Below, in pieces: positions 1 to 11,044 of a stretch of 64,000 nt of DNA (positions are counted from its first letter, which is position 1; every line of letters starts with the position of its first letter). This DNA comes from an uncultured Alphaproteobacteria bacterium (GTDB taxonomy: Bacteria; Pseudomonadota; Alphaproteobacteria; Micropepsales; Micropepsaceae). The DNA is taken from assembly GCA_902826695.1 (NCBI GenBank), contig CADEFU010000005.1, forward strand, positions 1 to 64,000, written 5' to 3'. The notes under the pieces were generated by a model, which worked only from the letters and a program-made list of their open reading frames with translations, searched no databases and was not told the origin of the DNA. A program made the translations under genes and the position numbers.

Positions 1-414
1 AAGAACTACGACGGCGACGTGCAGTCGGACTCGGTCGCGCAAGGCTTCGGCTCGCTGGGCCTGATGACGAGCGTGCTTCTCACCCCCGACGGCCAGATCA
101 TGGAAGCCGAAGCCGCCCACGGCACGGTCACGCGCCACTACCGCCAATGGCAGAAGGGCGAACAAACCTCGACGAACTCGATGGCCTCGATCTTCGCCTG
201 GACGCGCGGCCTCATCCACCGCGGCAAACTCGACGCGACACCCGACGTCACGCACTTCGGCGAAACCCTGGAGAAGGTCTGCATCGACACTGTCGAAGCG
301 GGCGACATGACGAAGGACTTGTCTCTGCTCGTCGGCCCCGACCAAAAGTGGCTCTCCACCGAAGGCTTCCTCGACAAGATCGACGAGAACCTGAAGAAAG
401 CGATGAAGATGTAA
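1..414 (+). CDS. icd: NADP-dependent isocitrate dehydrogenase, C-terminal part
   Basis: The gene enters from the left edge, so only the last 137 residues are present; base 1 is in frame. It would oxidise isocitrate to 2-oxoglutarate in the TCA cycle. The fragment shows the nucleotide-binding segment [13 protein letters not shown] and the conserved [16 protein letters not shown] stretch of the homodimeric, eukaryote-like NADP-IDH subfamily. Its end, [14 protein letters not shown], is a normal family C-terminus. In many alphaproteobacteria icd lies near alaS and recA, as here. No truncation is seen inside the visible part. Confidence 0.93.
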   Translation, partial: KNYDGDVQSDSVAQGFGSLGLMTSVLLTPDGQIMEAEAAHGTVTRHYRQWQKGEQTSTNSMASIFAWTRGLIHRGKLDATPDVTHFGETLEKVCIDTVEAGDMTKDLSLLVGPDQKWLSTEGFLDKIDENLKKAMKM

Positions 415-515
415 GTCTGGGAGCGCGGGCGTCCCGCCCGCTCTTTGCAGAACTCGTCAACACCACAGCAAATGACACGTTGGGAAGAGCGGGCGGGACG
501 CCCGCGCTCCCAGAC
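415..515. repeat. 101-bp palindromic repeat element (MITE/REP-like)
   Basis: A perfect 31-bp inverted repeat: the left arm 415-445 reads GTCTGGGAGCGCGGGCGTCC and onward, and the right arm 485-515 is its exact reverse complement. The arms enclose a 39-bp centre. The element begins directly after the icd stop codon and ends 5 bp before the stop of the convergent CPBP gene. The core GGGCGGGACGCCCGCGCTCC resembles dispersed intergenic palindromes that I recall from several bacterial phyla, which leave translated traces such as AGGTPALP. As RNA it would fold into a very stable hairpin and could end transcription from both sides. No transposase or target duplication is visible. Confidence 0.75.
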
Positions 516-520
516 GGCAC

Positions 521-1363
521 TCAGCTGCGCTTGCGCATCGCCAGCATCATCAAAATCCCCAGCGTCGGCCCAATCAACCCCATCACACTGCCCTCAAACC
601 CGAACGACCCGCCGGTGATCGCCTCCGGCCCCGTCATCGTCACAGGCTGCCAGCCGGTATCGAAGTCGTTGCCGCTAACGTTGAACCCCATCAGAGGTCC
701 CTGCGTGATGTTCCACCCGGCATGCAACCCGATCGGCAGCCACAATGTCCGCGTGGCAAGATAGGCGAGCGACAGCATCACGCTCGCGAGGAAAATGTTG
801 AGTGCGCCGACAAGCGCCATGTTGCTTTGCGCCAACGCCCCACCATGCAACGCCGTAAAGATCAACGACGACACGATCACGGAAGCAGGCGTCGAGAACT
901 TGCTCATCAACTCCTGCATCACATACCCGCGCATCATCACTTCCTCACCGGCCGCGGCGAGCGTCATGCCGAGCGTGCTTGCCATCATCGCGCTCATGGA
1001 AAATGTCGCGAAGTCCGGATTGATCTGTGCGAACCCCGCAAAGAATGCAGCCGCGACCGCACTCAAGAAAATGAATCCGCCAGCCAGCCCGCCCGACAAG
1101 AAATCACCGACGGCATTCTTTGGCGCGAACCCCATCGCCATCGGCGACTTCCCGTCGAACACCATCATCAAGAGCATTGCAGGCACTGACATGCCGATGA
1201 AGTTGACGACGCCCAAGGTCACGATCTGCGGCAGGGACTGCGCCATACCCACCGCACTCGTCACCGCCGGCAGCACCACCTCCATGGTGCCGACAATCGT
1301 CAGGCCCATAAGCACGAAGTAGAGAAGGATCTTCCCCGTCGAAATCGCCGCGTTCTGCATCAT
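521..1363 (-). CDS. CPBP family intramembrane metalloprotease
   Basis: Multi-pass membrane protein of about 280 residues with the CPBP/CAAX-protease (Abi) signature: EEVMMRGY (EExxxR), FTALHG (FxxxH) and a final GLHAGWN (HxxxN). These motifs form the metal site of a membrane-embedded glutamic/metallo protease. Bacterial members are linked to protein maturation or bacteriocin self-immunity, but the substrate here is unknown. I chose the ATG pair at 1358-1363; a TTG at 1393 would add ten residues. The gene converges on icd across the palindromic element and has no obvious operon partner. Confidence 0.85.
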   Translation of the reverse strand: MMQNAAISTGKILLYFVLMGLTIVGTMEVVLPAVTSAVGMAQSLPQIVTLGVVNFIGMSVPAMLLMMVFDGKSPMAMGFAPKNAVGDFLSGGLAGGFIFLSAVAAAFFAGFAQINPDFATFSMSAMMASTLGMTLAAAGEEVMMRGYVMQELMSKFSTPASVIVSSLIFTALHGGALAQSNMALVGALNIFLASVMLSLAYLATRTLWLPIGLHAGWNITQGPLMGFNVSGNDFDTGWQPVTMTGPEAITGGSFGFEGSVMGLIGPTLGILMMLAMRKRS

Positions 1364-1463
1364 ATCCTTGAAGCCCTTAGGGCCAACCGGCAAAGCCTAC
1401 CCGCGAAAGCCGGACGGAACAAAACACCCATGAACATCAATTCGATGCACAAGCCCGGGAGGG

Positions 1464-2714
1464 CTACGTGATCAGGTCGCCGAGTGGCCGGCCGGAGGGC
1501 CGCTGATCCAGCTCGTCAGCCACGACATCGCTGGAAACGTCGGCCCACTCGCCCGCCAATCGCTCGTCCGCAATCTGCAGAATTCGTTCACGCAACGCCT
1601 GGTCGCGCTCAAGCAGGTTCTCGAAATCGAGAGCGTCGATGATCATCATGTGTGCGCGGGTCAGGGCCGTCACCGTTCCCATCCGCTTCACGCGCTTGAG
1701 CAGCGCAAGCTCGCCGAAGAACTCGCCCGCGCCCAGCTTGATCTGCCCACGCGGCAATTGGATCTTCACTTCGCCGTCGGCGATGAAGAACATCCCCTCC
1801 GCGTCCTCGCCGCGCGCAGCGATCACGGTGCCGGCGGAGACCGCGCGCGTGCGCATGATCTTCATCACTTCCGCGATTGCCGCCGCATCGAGCGCCGAGA
1901 ACAGCGGCACCCGCGCAACCATGCCCCACGTCACGACAAAGTCGCGCCGGTGAATCTCGTTTACGAAAGCGGTCGCAACGATACCGATCGGCAGCGCGAA
2001 CAAGCCGAGGCCGCAGATCATCACCACCGCGCCAAACATTTTCCCGAGCGGCGTCATCGGAACTGCGTCGCCGTACCCGATCGTGGTCAAGGTTGCGAGC
2101 GCCCACCACATCGCATCGGGGATCGTGCCAAAACGATCCGGTTGCGCCTCGGCTTCGATGACGTGCATGATCGTGCCCGAGAACACGGCCGTGCCCATCA
2201 TCAAGATCATCGCGCCGACAAGCGCGCGTCGCTCCTCGTAGAGCGCACGCCCGAGCGTCACCATCGCAGGCGAATACCGCACGAGCTTCAAGAACCGCAA
2301 CAGACGGAACATCCGCAAGACGCGCAGATCTAAGCCCGGCATGAAGAACGAAAGGTAGGACGGCGCGAACGCCAGAAAGTCGATGATCTGGGACGGCCGG
2401 CTCGCAAACGTCAGCCGCCCGTAGAATGCGCCCCGATGCTTGATGGCCGGTATCTCGATCGACGCCCAAAGTCGCACGACATACTCGATCGTGAAGATGA
2501 TGATGGAGACGAAGTCGAAGACGTAGAACTCCATCTCGAACGGCTTCTGGATGCTGGGCACACTCTCCAGGATCACGGCGAGCACGTTCAGAATGATCAG
2601 CCCGACCATGAAGTCGTCGAAGAAGCGGGCGCCGGCACTCGAACCGCCGGCCTCCACGACATTGTAGCACCAGCGCCGCCAGGTGGACTTGCTGTCGCCT
2701 ACGCGCACATTCAT
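1464..2714 (-). CDS. Six-TM potassium channel with cyclic-nucleotide-binding domain
   Basis: 416 residues. An N-terminal voltage-sensor-like region (S1-S4, with the Arg/Lys-rich S4 RVLRMFRLLRFLKLVR at about 131-146) is followed by a pore loop with the K+ filter TTIGYGD (210-216) and S6. A C-terminal cNMP-binding fold follows (about 270-390) with the phosphate cassette FGELALL near 333-339 and a downstream Arg. This matches the MlotiK1 class of prokaryotic cyclic-nucleotide-regulated K+ channels. It starts 13 bp beyond the stop of alaS, so it may be read from the alaS transcript. A CHASE2 adenylate cyclase is encoded near 60.4 kb and could supply its ligand (inference). Confidence 0.9.
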   Translation of the reverse strand: MNVRVGDSKSTWRRWCYNVVEAGGSSAGARFFDDFMVGLIILNVLAVILESVPSIQKPFEMEFYVFDFVSIIIFTIEYVVRLWASIEIPAIKHRGAFYGRLTFASRPSQIIDFLAFAPSYLSFFMPGLDLRVLRMFRLLRFLKLVRYSPAMVTLGRALYEERRALVGAMILMMGTAVFSGTIMHVIEAEAQPDRFGTIPDAMWWALATLTTIGYGDAVPMTPLGKMFGAVVMICGLGLFALPIGIVATAFVNEIHRRDFVVTWGMVARVPLFSALDAAAIAEVMKIMRTRAVSAGTVIAARGEDAEGMFFIADGEVKIQLPRGQIKLGAGEFFGELALLKRVKRMGTVTALTRAHMMIIDALDFENLLERDQALRERILQIADERLAGEWADVSSDVVADELDQRPSGRPLGDLIT

Positions 2715-2727
2715 GGCAGACGCCGCC

Positions 2728-5382
<2,655 letters not shown>

Positions 5383-5477
5383 CGGGTGGCTCAAATCAGC
5401 CTGTAATGTTGATGACCGGATGTATCGGCCCGCCCCCGCCCTGTCCAGGCGACGCGACGCGCACCCCAAAAAGGGAC

Positions 5478-5506
5478 GGCCCGGACCTTGGGGGAAGGTC
5501 CGGGCC
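5478..5506 (-). terminator. Hairpin terminator downstream of recA
   Basis: Perfect 12-bp stem GGCCCGGACCTT / AAGGTCCGGGCC with a 5-base loop. On the minus strand it is followed after five bases by TTTTT. It lies 67 bp past the recA stop and ahead of alaS, so it should end or attenuate recA transcription. The short, displaced U-tract makes read-through into alaS possible. Confidence 0.7.
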
Positions 5507-5509
5507 TAA

Positions 5510-5546
5510 TCTCTCCACTATGGGGGGCACTGAGGGGGTGGAGAGA
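5510..5546. repeat. Second inverted repeat between recA and alaS
   Basis: TCTCTCCAC (5510-5518) and GTGGAGAGA (5538-5546) form a 9-bp stem around a G-rich 19-base loop. It sits between the recA stop and the main terminator hairpin. It has no U-tract of its own and could protect the recA mRNA 3' end. Confidence 0.45.
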
Positions 5547-5572
5547 ATTCTAACCTTGTGTGGGCGAGGGCT

Positions 5573-6649
5573 CTATTCCTCGTCCTCGTCGTCGTCCTTC
5601 TCACCGGCCGTCGCGAGCGCCGTTCCCAGGATGCCGGCATTGGCACGCACCGCCGCCTCGATCTTGGCCGCCAGGTCCGGGTTCTCCGCCAAGAACGCCT
5701 TCGCGTTCTCACGGCCCTGCCCGATCCGCTGGTTGTCGTAGGAGAACCACGACCCTGACTTCTCGATGATGCCGGCCTTCGACCCGAGATCGACGAGTTC
5801 GCCCATCTTCGAAATGCCCGAACCGTACATGATGTCGAACTCGACCTGCCGGAACGGCGGCGCAACCTTGTTCTTGACGACCTTCACGCGGGTCTGGCTG
5901 CCGACCACGTCTTCCTTTTCCTTGATCGCGCCGATGCGGCGGATATCCAACCGGACGGACGAGTAGAACTTCAGCGCATTACCGCCCGTCGTCGTTTCCG
6001 GATTGCCGAACATGACGCCGATCTTCATGCGGATCTGGTTGATGAAGATGACCATCGTGTTCGAGCGCGAGATCGACGCGGTGAGCTTGCGCAACGCCTG
6101 GCTCATCAAACGCGCCTGCAAGCCCGGCAGAGAATCGCCCATCTCACCTTCGATTTCGGCCTTCGGCGTCAGCGCCGCGACCGAGTCGATAATCACGACA
6201 TCGACGGCACCCGAACGCACCAGCGTGTCGGTGATCTCCAGCGCCTGCTCGCCCGTATCCGGCTGCGAAACCAGCAATTCGGCAACATCGACGCCGAGCT
6301 TCTTCGCATAACCGATGTCGAGCGCATGCTCCGCGTCCACGAACGCGGCAACGCCGCCCGCCTTCTGCACCTCTGCAACGATATGCAGCGTCAACGTCGT
6401 CTTGCCCGACGACTCCGGCCCGTAGATCTCGATCACCCGTCCACGCGGCAGCCCGCCGATCCCGAGCGCAATGTCGAGCCCGAGCGAGCCCGTCGAAACG
6501 ACCTCAATCTCCTGCGGCTTGTGACCCGCGCCAAGCTTCATGACCGAGCCCTTGCCGAACTGGCGGTCGATCTGGCTCAACGCGGCTTCGAGTGCTTTCT
6601 TACGGTCCATACTGTCCTGCTGTTCGACGACGCGAAGTGCGCTGCTCAT
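5573..6649 (-). CDS. recA: RecA recombinase
   Basis: 358 residues, full length. RecA forms a filament on single-stranded DNA, drives strand exchange and triggers LexA self-cleavage. The Walker A motif GPESSGKTT is at 77-85, the conserved [20 protein letters not shown] block follows, and the tail is acidic (EKDDDEDEE). The start ATG follows an AGGA ribosome site by four bases. An SOS operator lies about 120 bp upstream. The arrangement recA-alaS on one strand is common in alphaproteobacteria. Confidence 0.98.
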   Translation of the reverse strand: MSSALRVVEQQDSMDRKKALEAALSQIDRQFGKGSVMKLGAGHKPQEIEVVSTGSLGLDIALGIGGLPRGRVIEIYGPESSGKTTLTLHIVAEVQKAGGVAAFVDAEHALDIGYAKKLGVDVAELLVSQPDTGEQALEITDTLVRSGAVDVVIIDSVAALTPKAEIEGEMGDSLPGLQARLMSQALRKLTASISRSNTMVIFINQIRMKIGVMFGNPETTTGGNALKFYSSVRLDIRRIGAIKEKEDVVGSQTRVKVVKNKVAPPFRQVEFDIMYGSGISKMGELVDLGSKAGIIEKSGSWFSYDNQRIGQGRENAKAFLAENPDLAAKIEAAVRANAGILGTALATAGEKDDDEDEE

Positions 6650-6770
6650 TGGTCCTGGCTCCTTATTTCACCTTAGGGTCTGCGCCTGCAACGCAATGAG
6701 ATGTACGCTCTTCGTTCTCTTTTCGCAATGCATAGTTAAGATATTGAAATAAAACATATTTTGGCCTCAA

Positions 6771-6785
6771 GTTCGTTTTTAGTTC
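6771..6785 (-). promoter_or_regulatory. LexA box upstream of recA
   Basis: GTTC-GTTTTTA-GTTC (GAAC-N7-GAAC on the recA strand) is an exact match to the direct-repeat LexA operator known from alphaproteobacteria. On the recA strand a possible -35 element TTGAGG follows at once, so bound LexA would block polymerase. The region between box and gene is AT-rich, as expected for a promoter. Confidence 0.85.
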
Positions 6786-6878
6786 GCGCAGTTGACCTCA
6801 AAAAATATCCCCTTGGAAAACGTAGAACAATTAAGGCACATTGCGTCCGTCCGAAGCCTGCCCTGTGGAGCGAACCAA

Positions 6879-7040
6879 ATGAAGAAGAAGCCGCTCGCCC
6901 CCCACCGCCCGCAGGAAGCGATGGCCCGCTTTGACCGCCTCTTGGCGGCGATGGCGCCGAGAGCGGAGCCCCCGTCGAGCGTCACGCCGAAACGCGTACC
7001 GAAAAAGAAATCCCCGCCAACACGTCAAAGCGCGAAGTAG
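6879..7040 (+). CDS. Small basic hypothetical protein
   Basis: 53 residues starting MKKKPLAPHRPQEAMARFDR, rich in Lys, Pro and Ala, with a short amphipathic FDRLLAAMA segment and a basic tail. A GGAG lies nine bases before the ATG. It is divergent from recA and convergent with the MFS gene, ending 21 bp from it. Short proteins of this style (FDRLLxAM plus a Lys/Pro tail) occur in other alphaproteobacteria as far as I recall, but no function is known. It may be a chance ORF. Confidence 0.4.
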   Translation: MKKKPLAPHRPQEAMARFDRLLAAMAPRAEPPSSVTPKRVPKKKSPPTRQSAK

Positions 7041-7061
7041 CGGCACATGCGATGCGATCGC

Positions 7062-8201
7062 TCACACCGCCGCCGCATACTGTCGCCGTAACAGCACGCC
7101 GGTCAGCCCGACCGCAGGCAATGCAAGAAGCACCGCAGCCCCCGCCGGCACGCCATAGGCGATCATGCCGGCACCGATAATGAGCACGGTAAAGCACCCG
7201 ACATCCCACCCGGCCTCTGTCGCCATGTGAAACCTGAGCGGACACGGCGACGATTTCGCCAGATTGTAAACCGCGGTCATCAACGTCGGCACATAGAAGC
7301 ACATCGCAAAAACGCCGAAAGCGTTTGCAGCAATCGCGAACCAAGGCGCGTCCAAACTCAAAGCCCTGCACACGATCACCGCCGCCATCATGGCGAACAC
7401 GACGACGACCGCTCGCGCGCCGTGACCCGCGTCGATGCCCTTACCGAGCATGAGCCCACCCGCCGCGCCGACAAGCGCGGCCAGCGTCATCGCGCCGCCG
7501 AACGAGGCGTAGCTCTTCTCAAGCGCCACAAACAGCGCGATCCACCACAACAGAATGAACGAACCCGTGAACCATCCGTGCCCGACGAAGATCTGCGCAC
7601 CCGGCAATGCTTGGCCGAACGCGCCCGGCGCCTCCGAACGCACGGTAACATCCGGCAGCGCAAACAACGGCAGCACCGCGCACGCCTGCACCAGACCCGC
7701 TGCCGCAAACGTCGCCTCCGGCCCGAACGTGACAAGTCCCCACGTGCCAACGATTGGGGCAACGATTCCAATCAAGCCGACAATCGCCTCGCGCGCACTG
7801 ATCTGATGCCCGCGAAACTCGCTGTCACCCAGCGAGGCGAAATAGGCGTGATAACTCGTCCAGTAAAATGCATCGCCGAACGCCGAGAACACGCACCGCA
7901 GAACAAGTGCAAGCCCGATCCCGTCGATATAGCCCGACACAGGATACTGCGCGGCCATCATCAACGTTCCCGCAATCATCACGGCTTTGAGACCGAACCG
8001 CTTGGCAAACGGCAACACCAGCGGCCGCGTGACGAACCGCCCAGCCACGATCGCCGCCAGCGCCAGCAACGCCTGCGACAACGAAAGCCCCGCCTTCACG
8101 AAATAGACGAGAATGAACGCCCCCGCGCCCGCGGAAGCGAACGCCTGAATCGCATAGTGAACATTGACGCGGTTGACCGCGCTATTCGCCATGTAAGCCA
8201 T
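7062..8201 (-). CDS. MFS-type membrane transporter
   Basis: 379 residues with about twelve hydrophobic helices and almost no large soluble loop, consistent with a major facilitator permease. There are conserved-looking helix ends such as GRFVTRPLVLPFAKRFG after TM2, the position of the MFS cytoplasmic loop motif. The substrate cannot be read from sequence. MAYMANSAVNR gives two possible ATG starts (8201 and 8192); the first has GGCAGG a few bases upstream. It is a single gene. Confidence 0.75.
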   Translation of the reverse strand: MAYMANSAVNRVNVHYAIQAFASAGAGAFILVYFVKAGLSLSQALLALAAIVAGRFVTRPLVLPFAKRFGLKAVMIAGTLMMAAQYPVSGYIDGIGLALVLRCVFSAFGDAFYWTSYHAYFASLGDSEFRGHQISAREAIVGLIGIVAPIVGTWGLVTFGPEATFAAAGLVQACAVLPLFALPDVTVRSEAPGAFGQALPGAQIFVGHGWFTGSFILLWWIALFVALEKSYASFGGAMTLAALVGAAGGLMLGKGIDAGHGARAVVVVFAMMAAVIVCRALSLDAPWFAIAANAFGVFAMCFYVPTLMTAVYNLAKSSPCPLRFHMATEAGWDVGCFTVLIIGAGMIAYGVPAGAAVLLALPAVGLTGVLLRRQYAAAV

Positions 8202-8412
8202 GAACCTGCCATGAGAATGAGAAGAGGAATCGACCGCGCGCGAAGCCCTGTGCGGGGCTAAAGCGAGCTAAAGCTGAACATCAGCTACCGGATGCGAATC
8301 GAACCACACATGCGGAGGGAATCCCTCTGTCCTCAAGGCCACAACTATGGCCCCGAGTCCTGACGCCCGCAAGTGCAGGGAAGTCACATCACCATCGTGT
8401 ATGTTCAGGCGT

Positions 8413-9171
8413 ATGGCAGACGCTCACCGAAGCGCACACGAAGCCTTCACGGCGACCCTCACCCAGCCGGCCGGCCTGGCGCGCCTCACTGCGGGACTAC
8501 CCCGGATTACCTTTGCCGTTCTCTTTGCGCCAAAGTCCTTCTTCGGCGCCATCGGCACCGCAGATCGCGTGAGCATTCTGAACGCGCTCGGCTTCTTCGT
8601 TGTCGCGATGACTCTCTATGTCGTTGCGCTGGTCGTGTTCGACGAATGGCTAATCCGCATCGCCGGCTACACGCAGCAGCCACTCGTTTCATTCTATGCC
8701 GAACCATTCGCGCACGCAGGCATCCCGCTCGCGTATGCGCTCGGCTTTCTAGCTGTGCTTGGCAGCATGGCCGCCCAAGCGCTGTTCGCGCTCGCTGAAT
8801 CGACGGTGTCCATTTGGTTCATCGCGGCCGCGTTCATCCACACCGGCAAAATCGCTTCGCCGAAGGCGATGCTCGTGGCCGGCCTCTATGCGACGGGAGC
8901 CATCGCACTTGTGCTTGGCGTCATTAGCCTGCCCGCGAGCTACTTCGACGACACCTTCAATCCTAGCGCAAGCCTAGCCACACTGGACACGCTCCTCTAT
9001 GACATCACCCGTTTTGCAACCGCGGCGGGCCTCCAAACGAAATACGAGATCGCGTTCTACTACCTTTATCTCCGCTCCGTCTCATTCACGACGGATCTGC
9101 GCCTGCATTGGGGCCTCGTTTTCACGATCCTCCTTACCGCTGCAGTCGTATTCGTGACGCGCGCGCTCTAA
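8413..9171 (+). CDS. Hypothetical multi-pass membrane protein
   Basis: 252 residues from MADAHRSAHEAF, with an alternative ATG at 8401. After a soluble N-terminus with the segment LFAPKSFFGAIG there are about five hydrophobic helices, and the last residues form a TM helix (GLVFTILLTAAVVFVTRAL). The topology is reminiscent of Yip1-like bacterial membrane proteins, but I see no decisive motif. It converges with the zinc-ribbon gene with only seven bases between the two stop codons. Confidence 0.65.
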   Translation: MADAHRSAHEAFTATLTQPAGLARLTAGLPRITFAVLFAPKSFFGAIGTADRVSILNALGFFVVAMTLYVVALVVFDEWLIRIAGYTQQPLVSFYAEPFAHAGIPLAYALGFLAVLGSMAAQALFALAESTVSIWFIAAAFIHTGKIASPKAMLVAGLYATGAIALVLGVISLPASYFDDTFNPSASLATLDTLLYDITRFATAAGLQTKYEIAFYYLYLRSVSFTTDLRLHWGLVFTILLTAAVVFVTRAL

Positions 9172-9178
9172 GTCGCGC

Positions 9179-9568
9179 TCAATCTCCGCGGTTCAGTTGC
9201 CGCTTAATCGCATCCGCGATCCGCCAAGCGGTCTTGTACGTCACGGCGAGTTGCCGCTGCACCTCGCGCGCGGTCATCCGCTTGTGCCCGGCCGAGTAGA
9301 GAAACATCACGTAGAACCAATCCTGCAGCGGCGTCCGCGAGCGCGCAAAGGGCGTCCCCGCCTTGGGATGGATGTGATAGGCGCACCACTGGCAGACATA
9401 GGCGGGCGCCTTCTTCAGCCGGTGGAACGTCGTTACCCGCCCGCACTTCGGGCAAGCGCCCCGCCGCCCGTAGCGCACGGCAAGCAGATGGTCGAGGCAC
9501 GCGTCTTCCGTCGGAAATCGCTGCGAAAACACACGGTAGAGAACGGTTTCGGGGTCGGACGCGGTCAT
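9179..9568 (-). CDS. Stand-alone IS1595-type zinc-ribbon/HTH protein
   Basis: 129 residues that match only the N-terminal part of IS1595 (ISXO2-like) transposases. RFPTEDACLDHLLAVRYG leads into a zinc ribbon with C39/C42 and C59/C62 (CPKC...CQWC). Then come the GTPFARSRTPLQDWFYVMFL helix and the HTH-like EVQRQLAVTYKTAWRIADAI. The DDE catalytic domain that should follow is absent; the protein stops cleanly at KRQLNRGD. No terminal inverted repeats or target duplication are visible. It is either a remnant or a domesticated DNA-binding protein. Confidence 0.8.
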   Translation of the reverse strand: MTASDPETVLYRVFSQRFPTEDACLDHLLAVRYGRRGACPKCGRVTTFHRLKKAPAYVCQWCAYHIHPKAGTPFARSRTPLQDWFYVMFLYSAGHKRMTAREVQRQLAVTYKTAWRIADAIKRQLNRGD

Positions 9569-9621
9569 CGGAACGTGACGCTATAACGCGATTGGGAGCA
9601 GCGCAAACGCCGGAGCTAAGC

Positions 9622-9627
9622 TACAAT
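9622..9627 (+). promoter_or_regulatory. -10 element close to the rhomboid start codon
   Basis: TACAAT lies six bases before the ATG at 9634. Transcription from it would start at or next to the start codon and give a leaderless mRNA. I see no well-spaced -35 box and no Shine-Dalgarno. Confidence 0.4.
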
Positions 9628-9633
9628 CCCCGC

Positions 9634-10323
9634 ATGTCCCCCGTCACCTTCTTGTTCTTGATCATCAACGCCGTCGTGTTCGCGGCGTGGCTCTGGCTGG
9701 GCCAAAGCCCCTACATGGTCGAAAACTTCCTCATCAGCGCCGACGCAGTCAGCGCAGGCCGCACCTGGACGCTACTCACCGCCGCCTTCTCGCACATGCT
9801 GTTCATTCACTTCTTTCTGAACATGTACGTGCTCGCGACGTTCGGTTCGATCGTCGAACGAACGATTGGCTCCGCGCGCTTCTTCGGCTTCTACCTCGTC
9901 GCCGCGATCATGAGTTCCCTCGCCCACGCCGCCGTCTCGACGTTCCTGATGGACAAGCCCGATCTCCCCGCGCTGGGGGCCTCCGGCGCGATCTCGGGCA
10001 TCATCCTGCTGTTTTCGTTCCTCTACCGCGAAGCGCGGATCCTGTTGCTCGGCTTCATTCCGATGCCGGCCCTCGTGGGTGCAGCAGCATTCGTCGGCAT
10101 CGATCTGATAGGGCTGGCCTGGCAAACGGGCGGCGGCGGCCTGCCCATCGGTCACGGCGCACACCTCGGCGGCGCGCTCACAGGGACACTGTACTACCTG
10201 CTCGTCATCCGCCCCCTCGTCGTTCAGCACAGCCGCGGGCCGATCGACTTCGGCGACGTCGCCGCGTGGCGGCGGCGCATAGAGGAACAGCATCTCTTGG
10301 AAGTGAGAAAGAGGGGGCGATGA
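9634..10323 (+). CDS. Rhomboid family intramembrane serine protease
   Basis: 229 residues and about six TM helices. The catalytic Ser is S117 in GASGAISG (GxSG) and the His is H177 in HGAHLGG, the dyad of rhomboid proteases. The conserved HFFLNMY motif in TM2 is also present. It cleaves membrane-spanning substrates inside the bilayer; the substrate is unknown. The frame is open 14 codons upstream, but MSPVTFLF, directly at the first TM helix, is preferred because of the -10 element. It is followed 55 bp later by the NYN gene on the same strand. Confidence 0.9.
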   Translation: MSPVTFLFLIINAVVFAAWLWLGQSPYMVENFLISADAVSAGRTWTLLTAAFSHMLFIHFFLNMYVLATFGSIVERTIGSARFFGFYLVAAIMSSLAHAAVSTFLMDKPDLPALGASGAISGIILLFSFLYREARILLLGFIPMPALVGAAAFVGIDLIGLAWQTGGGGLPIGHGAHLGGALTGTLYYLLVIRPLVVQHSRGPIDFGDVAAWRRRIEEQHLLEVRKRGR

Positions 10324-10378
10324 TCGCCCGGTCCCAGAAAGGAAAAATGATGCGCCGCGTTCCGCTGAAGGAAGCCCC

Positions 10379-11044
10379 GTGAAACCCGCCTACATCCTCA
10401 TCGACTTCGAGAACGTGCAGCCCGACAAGATCGGCGCGCTCGACACCGGCGCGTTCAAGATCAAGGTCTTCGTAGGCGCCAAGCAATCGCGTGTGGCGCT
10501 GGGCCTGGCAAGCGCGCTGCAGCCGATGGGCAACGCCGTCGAGTACATTCAGATCGAGGGCAGCGGCCGCAACGCGCTGGATCTGCACATCGCCTATTAC
10601 ATCGGCCGCCTATCGGTCGAGGAGCCGGGCGCAGTCTTTCACATCGTCTCGAAAGACACGGACTACGACCCGCTGATCGACCACCTGAAAGGCAAGAACA
10701 TTCACTGCCACCGCTGGAGCGCGTTCGGCAGCATCCCCCACGCGCGCGCTCCCGCGCCGAAGCCGGCACCCGCACCGCGCTCGGCGGCAAAACCGAAACC
10801 CGCGCCGAAAACAACAGCGAAAGCCGCGCCGGCGACGGCATCCCAAGTCGACGAGGTCGTCGAGAACCTGCACAAGCGCGCCCGCGCGCGTCCCTCGACG
10901 CTGAAGGCGCTGACCAGCACGATCAAATCCCACTTCCGCGGTATCGCCATGACCGACGCCGCCGTCGACGCCATCGTCGAAGCGCTAAAGGCGCGCGGCC
11001 TGATCGCGGTGAAGGACGGCAAGGTGGCGTATCAGTTGACTTAG
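10379..11044 (+). CDS. NYN/PIN-like nuclease-fold protein with C-terminal winged-helix domain
   Basis: 221 residues from a GTG start with GAAGGAA upstream. The N-terminal 115 residues have a PIN-like NYN fold with acidic positions in ILIDFENVQP (D9, E11), NALDLHIAYY and FHIVSKDTDYDPLI, typical of a metal-dependent RNase site. A Pro/Ala/Lys linker (about 120-155) leads to a C-terminal region PSTLKALTSTIKSHF...IVEALKARGLIAVKDGKVAYQL that looks like a winged helix. It probably acts on RNA, but the target is unknown. Confidence 0.8.
   Translation: MKPAYILIDFENVQPDKIGALDTGAFKIKVFVGAKQSRVALGLASALQPMGNAVEYIQIEGSGRNALDLHIAYYIGRLSVEEPGAVFHIVSKDTDYDPLIDHLKGKNIHCHRWSAFGSIPHARAPAPKPAPAPRSAAKPKPAPKTTAKAAPATASQVDEVVENLHKRARARPSTLKALTSTIKSHFRGIAMTDAAVDAIVEALKARGLIAVKDGKVAYQLT

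Noticed and set aside
8281-8345. tRNA-like stretch with GGTTCGATTC on the minus strand and the palindrome GAGGGAATCCCTC
   Set aside because: The T-stem does not pair around the TTCGATT loop and no acceptor or anticodon stem can be formed.
9179-9568. Complete insertion sequence
   Set aside because: No DDE domain, terminal inverted repeats or target duplication could be seen around the zinc-ribbon gene.
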